From the NCBI RefSeq assembly GCF_016745255.1, contig NZ_JADOEQ010000011.1, positions 99,215 to 163,214 of the forward strand: a stretch of 64,000 nucleotides of DNA, written 5' to 3'. Each line of letters begins with the position of its first letter. Within the stretch, counting starts at the first letter, position 1. Source of the stretch: Enterococcus sp. BWR-S5 (lineage in GTDB: Bacteria; Bacillota; Bacilli; Lactobacillales; Enterococcaceae). The notes below the pieces were generated by a model. That model ran no database searches. It saw only the letters and a list, made by a program, of their open reading frames with translations, and had not been told where the DNA came from. Below are positions 46,215-54,152 of this stretch, one piece after another. The translations under genes were made by a program, and so were the position numbers.

Positions 46215-46529
46215 TTAATTACTTAATTTTTGTATGGCAAAATCCAGTAGACCTTCTCCGTCCAGCATGCCGTAAATATCCTGTGGAATCACATCGACCA
46301 CTACATTATGCGGTGCTGCCTGTTTGGCCATTTCCTCTTTGAAGGAAGCGTAGTGTGGTCCTAGCAGCAGAATATCAATAGTATCTAAGTATTGGGATAC
46401 TTCACTTTCACTTCGTGCATCAATTGAACCGGAAATTCCGCGTTTTTTCGCAGCCTTTCTTGTTTTTTGCGCTAAGAATCCACTGGACATCCCAGCACCA
46501 CAACATAACAGCATATTGATTGTTTCCAT
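46215..46529 (-). CDS. PTS lactose/cellobiose-family EIIB
   Basis: A protein of about 104 residues. The phospho-Cys lies in LLCCGAGMSSG (Cys10), followed by a KAAKKRGISG helix and IDILLLGPHYASF, the standard Lac-family EIIB fold. I choose the ATG at 46529 because GGAGG is 8 bases upstream; another ATG two codons earlier is only 2 bases from it, and a much longer frame has no support. It is the first gene of the operon and lies about 150 nt downstream of the promoter at 46684-46711. Confidence 0.93.
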   Translation of the reverse strand: METINMLLCCGAGMSSGFLAQKTRKAAKKRGISGSIDARSESEVSQYLDTIDILLLGPHYASFKEEMAKQAAPHNVVVDVIPQDIYGMLDGEGLLDFAIQKLSN

Positions 46530-46642
46530 TTTCATAACCTCCAAAATGTTTTTACAGCTAGTCGATTCTTTCGTCTCGGCGGCTGTTTGTCTTGCCTTGA
46601 TTATTTCGTTTTCAGCGCTTCTTCTCAACTGAACTTTTGCAC

Positions 46643-46654
46643 TGCACCGGTGCA
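46643..46654. promoter_or_regulatory. Perfect palindrome TGCACCGGTGCA in the PTS leader
   Basis: A 12-bp perfect dyad inside TTTTGCACTGCACCGGTGCA, about 25-35 bases downstream of the predicted PTS transcription start. It may be an operator; no second copy was seen. Confidence 0.35.
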
Positions 46655-46664
46655 AATTTCTATT

Positions 46665-46678
46665 TAAAATCGTTTTCA
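46665..46678. promoter_or_regulatory. cre-like site at the PTS operon start point
   Basis: On the minus strand TGAAAACGATTTTA matches 13 of 14 positions of the CcpA consensus. It spans the expected transcription start of the leftward PTS operon, a repressing position. Confidence 0.6.
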
Positions 46679-46683
46679 CAACC

Positions 46684-46711
46684 TTTATACTAGTAAGTAC
46701 ATTAGTGGAAA
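46684..46711 (-). promoter_or_regulatory. Candidate promoter of the second PTS/GH1 operon
   Basis: On the minus strand TTTCCA (46706-46711), 16-bp spacer, TATAAA (46684-46689). The weak -35 fits a promoter that needs the divergent PRD-type activator. Confidence 0.5.
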
Positions 46712-46777
46712 TCGTTCTGTGGTTTTCCCCTACAAAAAAAGTCGCCACAGTCATTTTCCAGAAAGGGATCGTTCAAG

Positions 46778-48694
46778 ATGAAAGAAAAGCAAGAACAACT
46801 ATTACATTTTTTGCTTCAGCAGGAACAACCGCTGTCTTCCCGACTATTGGCTCAGACTCTTGATATCTCTATGCGAACAGTCAAAAGCTATGTTGCCGAT
46901 TTAAATAAATCCAGCAGTCAGCCTGTGATTTTTTCATCCAATTTAGGCTATACCATAAATCCTCAAGCAGCTCGCTTACTCTTAAGCACTGAAGAAAAGC
47001 AGCCCGAGGTACCGCAGACTTATAAAGACCGTGCGTTTTACATTATCAAGCGAATACTGATTGAAAATGCTTTGCCTGATACCTTTGATACTGCCGAAGA
47101 GCTATTTATCAGCTATTCAACGTTAAAAGCGGACCTTTCACGAATGAATAAAACCTTTGAGAAATACAAAGTCAAATTCATCATAAAAAATGACCGCATC
47201 TATATTCTTGGTGAAGAAAAAGAAAAACGCCGCTTAATTTCCTATATCATTTTTGAAGAGATGCCGTATCAGTTCATGGATCAAGAGATACTTGAACAGA
47301 ACTTTGAACCAGAAGATGTCCTGATGCTTTCCACAATCATTCAGCTGGTTATGAAGGAATCAAACTATCATATGAATGACTTTGCCTTTATGAATCTGAT
47401 GCTGCATCTATTGATTCTTATCGAGTCTGTTCGAAACGATCAATCCCTGATTTCCCGGGATTGGTTCAGCTCTTGGCTCAGAAAAGACAAAGCTATGCTT
47501 GTCACACGGCTAATTGAGGAGATAGAAAAAGAATTCCAGCTCACACTGAATGAGCTGGAAAAAGAAGAAATTCATATGCTGTTCCATGCAAATGTTAATT
47601 ACATTCCATCCAATGACATAAAGGAACTGGAAAATATTGCTGGACCTGAAATACTCGCGGCGATGACTACTGTACTCGAGCAAGTACGCCGAACCTTTGG
47701 TATCAGCTTGGACAGTGAAGGCTTCATGGTACCTTTTGCTTTGCATTTAAGCGGTCTCTTTTCAAGGGCGAAGCAGGAATCCTTTTTGAAAAATCCTATG
47801 CTGGACTCTTTGAAAAGGGACTATCCCATCGTCTATGATATTGCCGTTTTCATCTCTCTTCGTTTAGGCGAACTATTCGATATTACCATCAACGAAGACG
47901 AGTGTGCCTATATCGCTCTGCACATTGGTGCCGAGCTGGAAGGACAAAAACGCAACTTCTCAAAGATTAAAACAGTTGTTTTATGCCCTAAATACATGGG
48001 ATTAGACAAGAAGCTTTATGCTCGGTTGTCCCAGCAATTTGGGAATGAATTGAATATCAAAGCTGTGGTTTCACAATTTTCCAATATCGAAAATCTCTCC
48101 TTTGAGCTATTAATCTCTACTATTCCTGTACCAAAAAGTGAGCACTATAAGCGAATTAATATCGCCCCATTCTATACCGAAGAACAACGACTCACACTCG
48201 TATCTGAGGTAGCCAATATTCGCTTAAATCAGAAAAAACAAATTTTGAGTAAAAACTTTGATTCTTACTTCAACGAAGAGCTTTTCTTTATTCCGGAAAA
48301 AAAGAAACAACGAGATGAATTACTTCAAGATATGTGTGTGATGATGGAAAAACAAGGCATTGTAACGACTGCTTTTTATAAACAGGTTCTTGAACGTGAA
48401 AATGCCTCCTCAACTGCGTTTGAATCCATTGCCATTCCACATTCAGTCTACATGGATGCCACGAAAACAACCATCGCTGTCCTGCTATCTAGTGAGGGCA
48501 TTGATTGGAATGGCCGCAAAGTTCATATTGTTCTCCTTGCAGCTATCAATGACTTGGATCGCCAGCTATTTACGGATATCTACGAAGCGCTGATTTCCTT
48601 ATTTGATTCTCCTGATATTTACTCTGAATTGAAGAATGTTTCAACCTTTGAAGATTTTCGCCGCTTTATTCATGGGAAAATAAGAACACATTAA
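46778..48694 (+). CDS. PRD-domain transcriptional activator (LicR/MtlR type)
   Basis: A 638-residue regulator. Domains in order: two N-terminal helix-turn-helix segments (QPLSSRLLAQTLDISMRTVK; TAEELFISYSTLKADLSRM), two PRDs (about 175-390, with conserved His in DECAYIALHIGAE), an EIIB-like part (about 400-480) and a C-terminal fructose-type EIIA (SIAIPHSVY, about residues 500-638). PTS proteins phosphorylate it to couple sugar supply to activation. It is divergent from the EIIB-EIIC-EIIA-GH1 operon and is therefore its probable activator. It is monocistronic, with a strong terminator. Confidence 0.93.
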   Translation: MKEKQEQLLHFLLQQEQPLSSRLLAQTLDISMRTVKSYVADLNKSSSQPVIFSSNLGYTINPQAARLLLSTEEKQPEVPQTYKDRAFYIIKRILIENALPDTFDTAEELFISYSTLKADLSRMNKTFEKYKVKFIIKNDRIYILGEEKEKRRLISYIIFEEMPYQFMDQEILEQNFEPEDVLMLSTIIQLVMKESNYHMNDFAFMNLMLHLLILIESVRNDQSLISRDWFSSWLRKDKAMLVTRLIEEIEKEFQLTLNELEKEEIHMLFHANVNYIPSNDIKELENIAGPEILAAMTTVLEQVRRTFGISLDSEGFMVPFALHLSGLFSRAKQESFLKNPMLDSLKRDYPIVYDIAVFISLRLGELFDITINEDECAYIALHIGAELEGQKRNFSKIKTVVLCPKYMGLDKKLYARLSQQFGNELNIKAVVSQFSNIENLSFELLISTIPVPKSEHYKRINIAPFYTEEQRLTLVSEVANIRLNQKKQILSKNFDSYFNEELFFIPEKKKQRDELLQDMCVMMEKQGIVTTAFYKQVLERENASSTAFESIAIPHSVYMDATKTTIAVLLSSEGIDWNGRKVHIVLLAAINDLDRQLFTDIYEALISLFDSPDIYSELKNVSTFEDFRRFIHGKIRTH

Positions 48695-48745
48695 AAGAAC
48701 CACTCAGTCATGCAAATAAGTCATGACTGAGTGGTTCTTTCAAAA
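48693..48745. terminator. Bidirectional rho-independent terminator
   Basis: A perfect 19-bp stem (48694-48712 with 48722-48740, core AACCACTCAGTCATG) over a 9-base loop, with A-rich and T-rich flanks, between the convergent PRD regulator and ABC permease genes. Confidence 0.92.
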
Positions 48746-48769
48746 CTATTTTTTAGCTGCTATCTGTAT

Positions 48770-49495
48770 TTATATTTCCTGACGTTGAAAGCTGATAAAC
48801 ATTGAAATCACGCCGATAATACCTGTTGCAGCAACAGAAAGAACGGCAATCAATAGCTCCGTATCGCCTAAATCCATGGAGGATAACGCAAACGCAGCAG
48901 ACCATGGAATAATAACCGGCCACTTATCTGGGAAAGTAATTCCGGTAACAGCCAAAATTGCAAATAGAATTCCTACTAAAATAGTTGGATAAAACAGCTG
49001 CTTCTGCTTTATCCCTACCCATGCCAAAGGTAAAATGACGATTGCCGCCATAAAAGCAGACAACATAAACTTACCCAAAATATCTGTAAATGTTAATTCA
49101 TAAACAAGAAAAATATTGCGGTACCCAAGAAAAACGATTATACAAGCAACTGTGTACATAATGATGTGCAGTATAAACCAGACAATCAGCTTACTGAACA
49201 GGATTGTTGCTCTCGATACCCCGGTAATCCATAAGTTCTTTATCGTTCGTTCTTCATACTCTCTATGAATCAAGTAACCAAGAAGCATCGTACTTAAAAA
49301 GAAGGTTACCATAAAATTATTAATCATCATATTTTCAGTCAACCAAATACTTTGCGGCACTTGTCGCGTTGACTCGCTACGCAGAACATCCTTCATCACC
49401 GCTAAAAGTGTAAACAAGAAACTTCCCGATAAACAAACAAAAATCAGGGAGCTGTGCCGAAGCTTCAAAAATTCAATTTTAATTGTTGAAAGCAT
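48770..49495 (-). CDS. ABC-2 type permease of a peptide-antibiotic exporter
   Basis: A 241-residue membrane protein with six predicted segments. The pattern (KIEFLKLRHSSLIFVCLSGS at the N-terminus, then LGYLIHREYEERTIKNLWIT) is that of lantibiotic-immunity and bacitracin exporter permeases (BcrB/MutE-like). The start at 49495 has an AGGAGGTGACG ribosome binding site and overlaps the ATPase gene end by 17 bp. The upstream two-component system is on the same strand and probably regulates it. A role in resistance to cell-wall-active peptides is inferred from this gene set. Confidence 0.88.
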   Translation of the reverse strand: MLSTIKIEFLKLRHSSLIFVCLSGSFLFTLLAVMKDVLRSESTRQVPQSIWLTENMMINNFMVTFFLSTMLLGYLIHREYEERTIKNLWITGVSRATILFSKLIVWFILHIIMYTVACIIVFLGYRNIFLVYELTFTDILGKFMLSAFMAAIVILPLAWVGIKQKQLFYPTILVGILFAILAVTGITFPDKWPVIIPWSAAFALSSMDLGDTELLIAVLSVAATGIIGVISMFISFQRQEI

Positions 49496-50411
49496 GCTCG
49501 TCACCTCCTATAAGCCGGCTAAAATAATCCTCAAGCTGAAAGCTTTGATTAGATACCTCATAGACCATTAGTCCTGCTTTGACAAAGCAGCTTGTGATAA
49601 TTCCTGTATCTGCTTGTTTCGAATAAATACGCAGAAAATCGTCCTCTGATACCTCATAATCTGAAATGCCTAATTCATCTTCAAGTAAAAAACAGGCACG
49701 CTTCACATCAGTCACCTTTATTTTTATGAAATCCCTGTTTCTGTCCTGCAGCTCTTGAAGGCTGACCTCCTCAACTAAATACCCTTTGTTTAAAAATCCG
49801 ATGACATCCACCATCTGCTCAATTTCTGATAGAATATGGCTGGAAATCAAAATAGTCGTTCCATATTTCTTATTCAGAAAAAGCAGCATTTCCCGTATCT
49901 CTTTGATTCCCATGGGGTCCAAGCCATTAATCGGTTCATCTAAAATCAATAGCTCCGGCTCATGCAGTAAAGCTGCTGCAATACCGAGTCGCTGCTTCAT
50001 CCCCATAGAGAATTCTTTAAATTTCTTTTTCCCGGCTGTATCCAAACGAACATTTTCCAAAACGGTTTTTATTGCTCGATATTTTGTTACACCACGCATC
50101 TCAGCCAATATCTCTAAGTTTTCGGTGGCGGTCAGATTTCCATAAAAAGCGGCTTCTTCAATCATCGAACCAGAACGAGTATAGATTGCCGTGCTTTTTT
50201 CGGATAGCCTCTCTCCCATGAAATACATTGCTCCGGAAGTTGGCTTCTGTAAACCTAACAATAGCTTCATTAAGGTGGTTTTCCCCGCCCCATTTGGTCC
50301 TAAAAGTCCGTATATCTTACCGGCGGGCAGATGAATTGCTACATGATCCAGAATCACGTGACCTTGGATTTCCTTCGTTAATGCTTTTGTTTGAATCATC
50401 CATTTCGTCAT
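49479..50411 (-). CDS. ABC exporter ATP-binding protein (BcrA/lantibiotic-immunity type)
   Basis: A 310-residue ATPase. Walker A GPNGAGKTT, signature FSMGMKQRLGIAAAL, Walker B LLILDEPINGLDP and switch SSHILSEIEQM are all present. A C-terminal part of about 90 residues follows, as in BcrA-like proteins. The ATG at 50411 has AGGAGTG eight bases upstream; a GTG at 50420 lies inside it. It lies 64 bp after the histidine kinase gene and overlaps the permease gene, so all four genes are probably one operon. Confidence 0.94.
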   Translation of the reverse strand: MTKWMIQTKALTKEIQGHVILDHVAIHLPAGKIYGLLGPNGAGKTTLMKLLLGLQKPTSGAMYFMGERLSEKSTAIYTRSGSMIEEAAFYGNLTATENLEILAEMRGVTKYRAIKTVLENVRLDTAGKKKFKEFSMGMKQRLGIAAALLHEPELLILDEPINGLDPMGIKEIREMLLFLNKKYGTTILISSHILSEIEQMVDVIGFLNKGYLVEEVSLQELQDRNRDFIKIKVTDVKRACFLLEDELGISDYEVSEDDFLRIYSKQADTGIITSCFVKAGLMVYEVSNQSFQLEDYFSRLIGGDEHAFNN

Positions 50412-50475
50412 TCCTGTCACTCCTTTCCTGATAGCTTAAGCTTACCAGCCATTTCTTACAGAAATCTTACTCAAA

Positions 50476-51441
50476 TCATAAAAAATCCTGACTTCCTTTC
50501 GTGGAAAAATCGTTCTTTGATAACCAAACCTCAAACATACAGCCTTGATTTTCCTGACTTTTTACAGAAATATTTCCTCCCAAACGCCGAACCAGCTCCT
50601 TCGTAATGGCCAATCCCAGACCGGAACCTGACTGAGAGCGGGCAGAATCGCAACGATAAAGCTTTTGAAAAATGAAAGGCTGATCCTGTTCGGAAATGCC
50701 AATACCATCATCTTCGATTATTAACCTGACACCATTTCTATCTGATTTTAAACAAAGACAAAGCCTCTTCGCCTGACTATGCTGCACGCAATTATTCAGT
50801 AGATTCTCGATGATTCTGGTATAAGCCATTCGGTCAATCATAAATGGCAGAGCCTCTTCCGCAATTTCGAATTGATAGGTCAAATTCAGCTGTTCAAGCA
50901 GAGGTATCCAAACAACAGCACACTCTCTGGTCAGCTCGTTCAAGTCATATAGTTTGATATCCAGCGTGTCTGTATACATCTCTTTACTGTCTTCCAGCTT
51001 AAACCAAAAAAACAGTTGATCCGTCAATAGCTTCAGCTGTTCTGCTTTTTTCAATACTAATGGCAAATACTCTTGCAGCTCATTTTTCTCTAAGTATCCT
51101 TTATCAAAAGCGTCTAAATAGCCAATCAGAGAAGTTAGCGGGGTACGGATATCATGGGAAAGATGATTCAAAAACGTTCGCTGTGACTGTTCCGTTTGTT
51201 GCAGCTTATAGATTTCTTCATTTTTATCTGCCAGAAGCTGATTGAGAGAAAAGGCAACTTCTGCTAGAGGTGCATTCTGAGGCAAAACAATCTTTTGCCG
51301 AGCATCCTTTACAGTAGATAATTCGGCTAGCACAGTATTCATTGTCTTTAATTGCTGCGTCACTTTTTTCCGATAAGCAAAGTGATAGAGCATTGTCATG
51401 ACTCCTATAAAAACCAGTAAAATACTCATGTAAAACCACAT
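50476..51441 (-). CDS. Sensor histidine kinase, single membrane segment
   Basis: A 321-residue kinase with one N-terminal membrane segment (residues 5-23) and no extracellular domain, so it probably senses through the membrane or through its ABC partner. Phospho-acceptor His96 is in LSHDIRTPLTSLIGY; the N box is IIENLLNNCVQH (Asn213/217), followed by EDDGIGIS and GSGLGLAITK. It starts immediately after the response regulator stop. The ABC exporter genes follow on the same strand. Confidence 0.94.
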   Translation of the reverse strand: MWFYMSILLVFIGVMTMLYHFAYRKKVTQQLKTMNTVLAELSTVKDARQKIVLPQNAPLAEVAFSLNQLLADKNEEIYKLQQTEQSQRTFLNHLSHDIRTPLTSLIGYLDAFDKGYLEKNELQEYLPLVLKKAEQLKLLTDQLFFWFKLEDSKEMYTDTLDIKLYDLNELTRECAVVWIPLLEQLNLTYQFEIAEEALPFMIDRMAYTRIIENLLNNCVQHSQAKRLCLCLKSDRNGVRLIIEDDGIGISEQDQPFIFQKLYRCDSARSQSGSGLGLAITKELVRRLGGNISVKSQENQGCMFEVWLSKNDFSTKGSQDFL

Positions 51442-52134
51442 TTATCTAGCCCCCTTGAATCGATAGCCCACACCCCATACCGTTTCTATTGCTTCCTGCT
51501 TTGGAGCTGCCTGTCTGATTTTCAGCCGCAGCCTACTGATACAAGCCATCACAGTATTATCGGAATCCAGATAAGGTTCCTTCCAAACCTGTTGATAAAG
51601 CTGCTGCTTAGTAAAAACCTGATTTTTATGCGCCATGAAAAAAGAGAGTAAGCGATATTCAAAATCAGTTAACGCCAAGGGTACATCGTTAACCTTGATT
51701 GAGTGCAAAGCTGGTTCCAATTTAAACGCACCAATGGTCTGCACACCTTCTAAAGAGACTGCTGTATTGAAACGAGTAGAACGTCGAATGTGTGATTCAA
51801 TACGTGCAATCAGCTCTTGGATACTAAAGGGCTTCGTCAAATAATCATCCGCACCTAAACGCAGGCCGGAAACCTTATCTGCTTCATGCTCCTTTGCTGT
51901 CAACATCAGTATCGGTACAAAGCTTGATTGGCGGATTTGTTGCAACACATCAAACCCGCTCAGCTTTGGAAGCATTACATCCAGAACAATCAACTGAAAA
52001 GCTTCACTTTCTGCAAGCGCCAGCCCCTTTTCCCCGTCCTCTGCCACTTGAACATAATAGCCTTCCTTGGTCAGACACTGCGCCAATAACCGACCCAATT
52101 CACAATCATCATCAATAATAAGTATACTTGTCAT
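51442..52134 (-). CDS. OmpR-family response regulator
   Basis: A 230-residue regulator. Receiver domain with Asp10-type acidic cluster, phospho-acceptor Asp52 (LDVMLPKLSG) and Lys101 (LTKPF). C-terminal winged helix with ALTDFEYRLLSFFMAHKNQV and a MACISRLRLKIRQ recognition helix. It is the first gene of the set regulator-kinase-ATPase-permease. The start at 52134 has GAGGTGGGAG upstream; an in-frame extension to 52194 is not supported. Confidence 0.95.
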   Translation of the reverse strand: MTSILIIDDDCELGRLLAQCLTKEGYYVQVAEDGEKGLALAESEAFQLIVLDVMLPKLSGFDVLQQIRQSSFVPILMLTAKEHEADKVSGLRLGADDYLTKPFSIQELIARIESHIRRSTRFNTAVSLEGVQTIGAFKLEPALHSIKVNDVPLALTDFEYRLLSFFMAHKNQVFTKQQLYQQVWKEPYLDSDNTVMACISRLRLKIRQAAPKQEAIETVWGVGYRFKGAR

Positions 52135-52473
52135 CGCTCCCACCTCTTCTTTCACATATAGTTTCATCATAAAAAAAATAAGCGGGCTTATCATCAGACT
52201 AAAGTCGAATTATAGCGATGAACAGCTAGCGATTTCCTATCCGCGCTGATTTCACTTGGTCAATAAATTGGCGAAGTTCACGGCTTTCTTACATATAGTT
52301 TGTAAAAGAAGTCTGATTTCTTCTTTCTTTTGCTTTTTTTCGGCCGGCTACAAGTAGTTATCATTTTCTTAAAGGAGAAACAAGCAGTGACTTGCTTTCC
52401 CACCAATTGATGCCCATTAACTGCCTCTTTATTCGCCTTCTCATTTAGTACAGCCAATGCTATACTAAATGAC

Positions 52474-52794
52474 ATGGATGGGATAGATATTGCATTAACA
52501 CTTATAATGACTATCATTTTTTCAGTGGTTTCAACGCCGGTTATCGTGGTGATGCAGGCAATTCTTTATGCCTTGCTTCATAAATCGGAAGCTGTGAACG
52601 GCTTGCTGGTTTCAGCGATTGCCGCGCTTTCTCTGAAATACGTCGTCTACTTCGTGCTTCTATGGGGTGGAAATATTCCAAGCGGGCGCATCCTGCTGAC
52701 CTTCTTAGTACTTGAAATTCCATTTTCACTCTTATACTGGAAGCTTACCTCAAGCCTTTTCAAAAAAACGCTAATCAAGGAAGACGATGAATAG
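52474..52794 (+). CDS. Small hydrophobic membrane protein
   Basis: A 106-residue protein with three predicted membrane segments (about 8-31, 42-64 and 70-90) and a charged C-terminus (KKTLIKEDDE). No family was recognised. There is no ribosome binding site before the ATG. A TATACT (52461-52466) with TTCTCA 17 bp upstream would place the transcription start at or next to the ATG, so it may be leaderless; alternatively the true start is further in. The 340 bp upstream (52135-52473) contain no gene that I can support. A strong terminator follows. Confidence 0.65.
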   Translation: MDGIDIALTLIMTIIFSVVSTPVIVVMQAILYALLHKSEAVNGLLVSAIAALSLKYVVYFVLLWGGNIPSGRILLTFLVLEIPFSLLYWKLTSSLFKKTLIKEDDE

Positions 52795-52803
52795 TCAAAA
52801 AAA

Positions 52804-52846
52804 AAAAGAAACGAAGACTTGTCGCTTGCAAGTCTTCGTTTCTTTA
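52804..52846. terminator. Bidirectional rho-independent terminator
   Basis: A 17-bp perfect stem (52805-52821 with 52829-52845, core ACGAAGACTTG), A11 on the left and TTAATTA on the right, shared by the convergent small membrane protein and TetR genes. Confidence 0.92.
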
Positions 52847-53401
52847 ATTAAAAAATAATAGCGTAACTATTTTTTCGACAAACAAATCCCGTTGTTCCTT
52901 GTTCATCAGGTCAACACCTGTTTCAGCAAGACTTTGCTTCCGTCGTAAAAAGGCCGCTTGAATCGTGTTTACCAGAGTAAAGAGTTGCCCCTCCATGCCA
53001 GCTTCAATTGACACAAACGCTGAGAATTCCTTGATACTTTTAGCTGTATTATCAGTTGATTTTGGACTCCTCATGTCTTCCAAAATAGCCATTTCTGAAA
53101 CTGCTGAATGTCCGAACAGACGATCTGCAAACTGTTGACTAAATGCAATCAAATCTTGTTGTGTGTCACCGGTCCTATTATTTAATACACCCGCTTCCCT
53201 CTGCTCTTCAATAATTCGTTCCAGAGCAAGCTCAACCAGCCGGTCCTTGGATCTGAAATAGTAGTTAATTGCACCAACCGCTACATTGGCTTTCTCTGCA
53301 ATCATTCTTGTTGTTACCTTCTTTATATTCCCGTCAGACTCCTGAATAAGCATCATCGTTGTAGAAATAATTTTTTCTATTACATCCTCATGAATCGTCA
53401 T
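52844..53401 (-). CDS. TetR-family transcriptional regulator
   Basis: A 185-residue regulator. The N-terminal helix-turn-helix is TTRMIAEKANVAVGAINYYF with RSKDRLVELAL after it, as usual for TetR. The C-terminal helical domain binds an unknown ligand. It lies 98 bp after the GyrI-like gene on the same strand and may be co-transcribed from the promoter at 54052-54080. The inverted and direct repeats at 54020-54046 are its probable operator. A GGAGGTTCC ribosome binding site precedes the ATG. Confidence 0.93.
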   Translation of the reverse strand: MTIHEDVIEKIISTTMMLIQESDGNIKKVTTRMIAEKANVAVGAINYYFRSKDRLVELALERIIEEQREAGVLNNRTGDTQQDLIAFSQQFADRLFGHSAVSEMAILEDMRSPKSTDNTAKSIKEFSAFVSIEAGMEGQLFTLVNTIQAAFLRRKQSLAETGVDLMNKEQRDLFVEKIVTLLFFN

Positions 53402-53499
53402 AGGAACCTCCTTAAAATTACATCCGCTTTCCTGCTTGGTCTACTCTGTTATATATAAATAGACAACAGTTTACCATGCCACTCTTTACTCATTCACGT

Positions 53500-53997
53500 T
53501 TACAAGGTATCGGATGCTACAATCCTTACCGGTACCATAATTTCTATTTGAGAATAGCCAAGTGCTTTCTCTACATCAGAAGGTGTCATAACGGTGCAAA
53601 GGTCATAATGATTTTCTCTCTCATCTAAAATAAAATTTTCACTGTCTGCGATATATCTCTTTATTTCTCCATACACTCTCTGCTCATCTTCAAAGCTGCC
53701 GGCGTTTGCTGCCGCACAGGCATAGAGACCGCCTTCCAACTCTACTATTTCCCAAGGGGAGACATCCTGATTGAAATCATCCGGAACAGCGTAGTACCAA
53801 ATCATGGCATCCTGCTCTCGCCCATACATCAGATAGTCACGTGAATACCATCTATCTACTCTGCTTTCGTCCAGTTTACTCCAAAAAGAATCAAACAACT
53901 CCAGCTTGCCGTTTTTTTGAAACGGCTCCTCATTATACGCATATCCGGAAGTTACTGCTTTACATTTCGGTAATCGGATAAACCTGATAGCTTCCAT
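53500..53997 (-). CDS. GyrI-like effector-binding domain protein
   Basis: A 165-residue stand-alone effector-binding protein. FIRLPKCKAVTSGYA at the start, MIWYYAVPDDF and WEIVELEGGLYACAAANAG in the middle and IEIMVPV at the end are typical of the GyrI/AraC-effector-binding fold (SOUL-like), which binds small drugs or protects targets. I use the ATG at 53997, nine bases after GGAGG; an ATG three codons earlier touches that site. The promoter at 54052 with TetR-type repeats controls it. A link to the neighbouring MATE pump as a drug-response unit is inferred. Confidence 0.85.
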   Translation of the reverse strand: MEAIRFIRLPKCKAVTSGYAYNEEPFQKNGKLELFDSFWSKLDESRVDRWYSRDYLMYGREQDAMIWYYAVPDDFNQDVSPWEIVELEGGLYACAAANAGSFEDEQRVYGEIKRYIADSENFILDERENHYDLCTVMTPSDVEKALGYSQIEIMVPVRIVASDTL

Positions 53998-54019
53998 CCA
54001 TCTCATCCTCCTTCAAATG

Positions 54020-54046
54020 TTGAACAACGTTTTGAACAACGTTCAA
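54020..54046. promoter_or_regulatory. Candidate TetR operator (direct and inverted repeats)
   Basis: TTGAACAACGTT occurs twice in tandem (54020-54031, 54032-54043), and the second copy forms the inverted repeat TTGAAC-AAC-GTTCAA (54032-54046). The block covers the expected transcription start of the GyrI-like gene. Confidence 0.68.
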
Positions 54047-54051
54047 AAATA

Positions 54052-54080
54052 AGTATATAGCTTAGTATAAGAACTGTCAA
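54052..54080 (-). promoter_or_regulatory. Promoter of the GyrI-like/TetR genes
   Basis: On the minus strand: consensus -35 TTGACA (54075-54080), 17-bp spacer, -10 TATACT (54052-54057). The operator lies just downstream. Confidence 0.85.
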
Positions 54081-54152
54081 TCAGATACATGACCAGCTTT
54101 TTGCATGCCAGCTGTATTTCTTCTGCGGATTTTGTCCAGGCACTCTTTATTT

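Noticed and set aside
46215..46754. Long version of the EIIB gene starting at 46754
   Set aside because: The extra 75 codons cover the promoter, cre-like site and palindrome; the GGAGG at about 46538-46542 sets the start at 46529.
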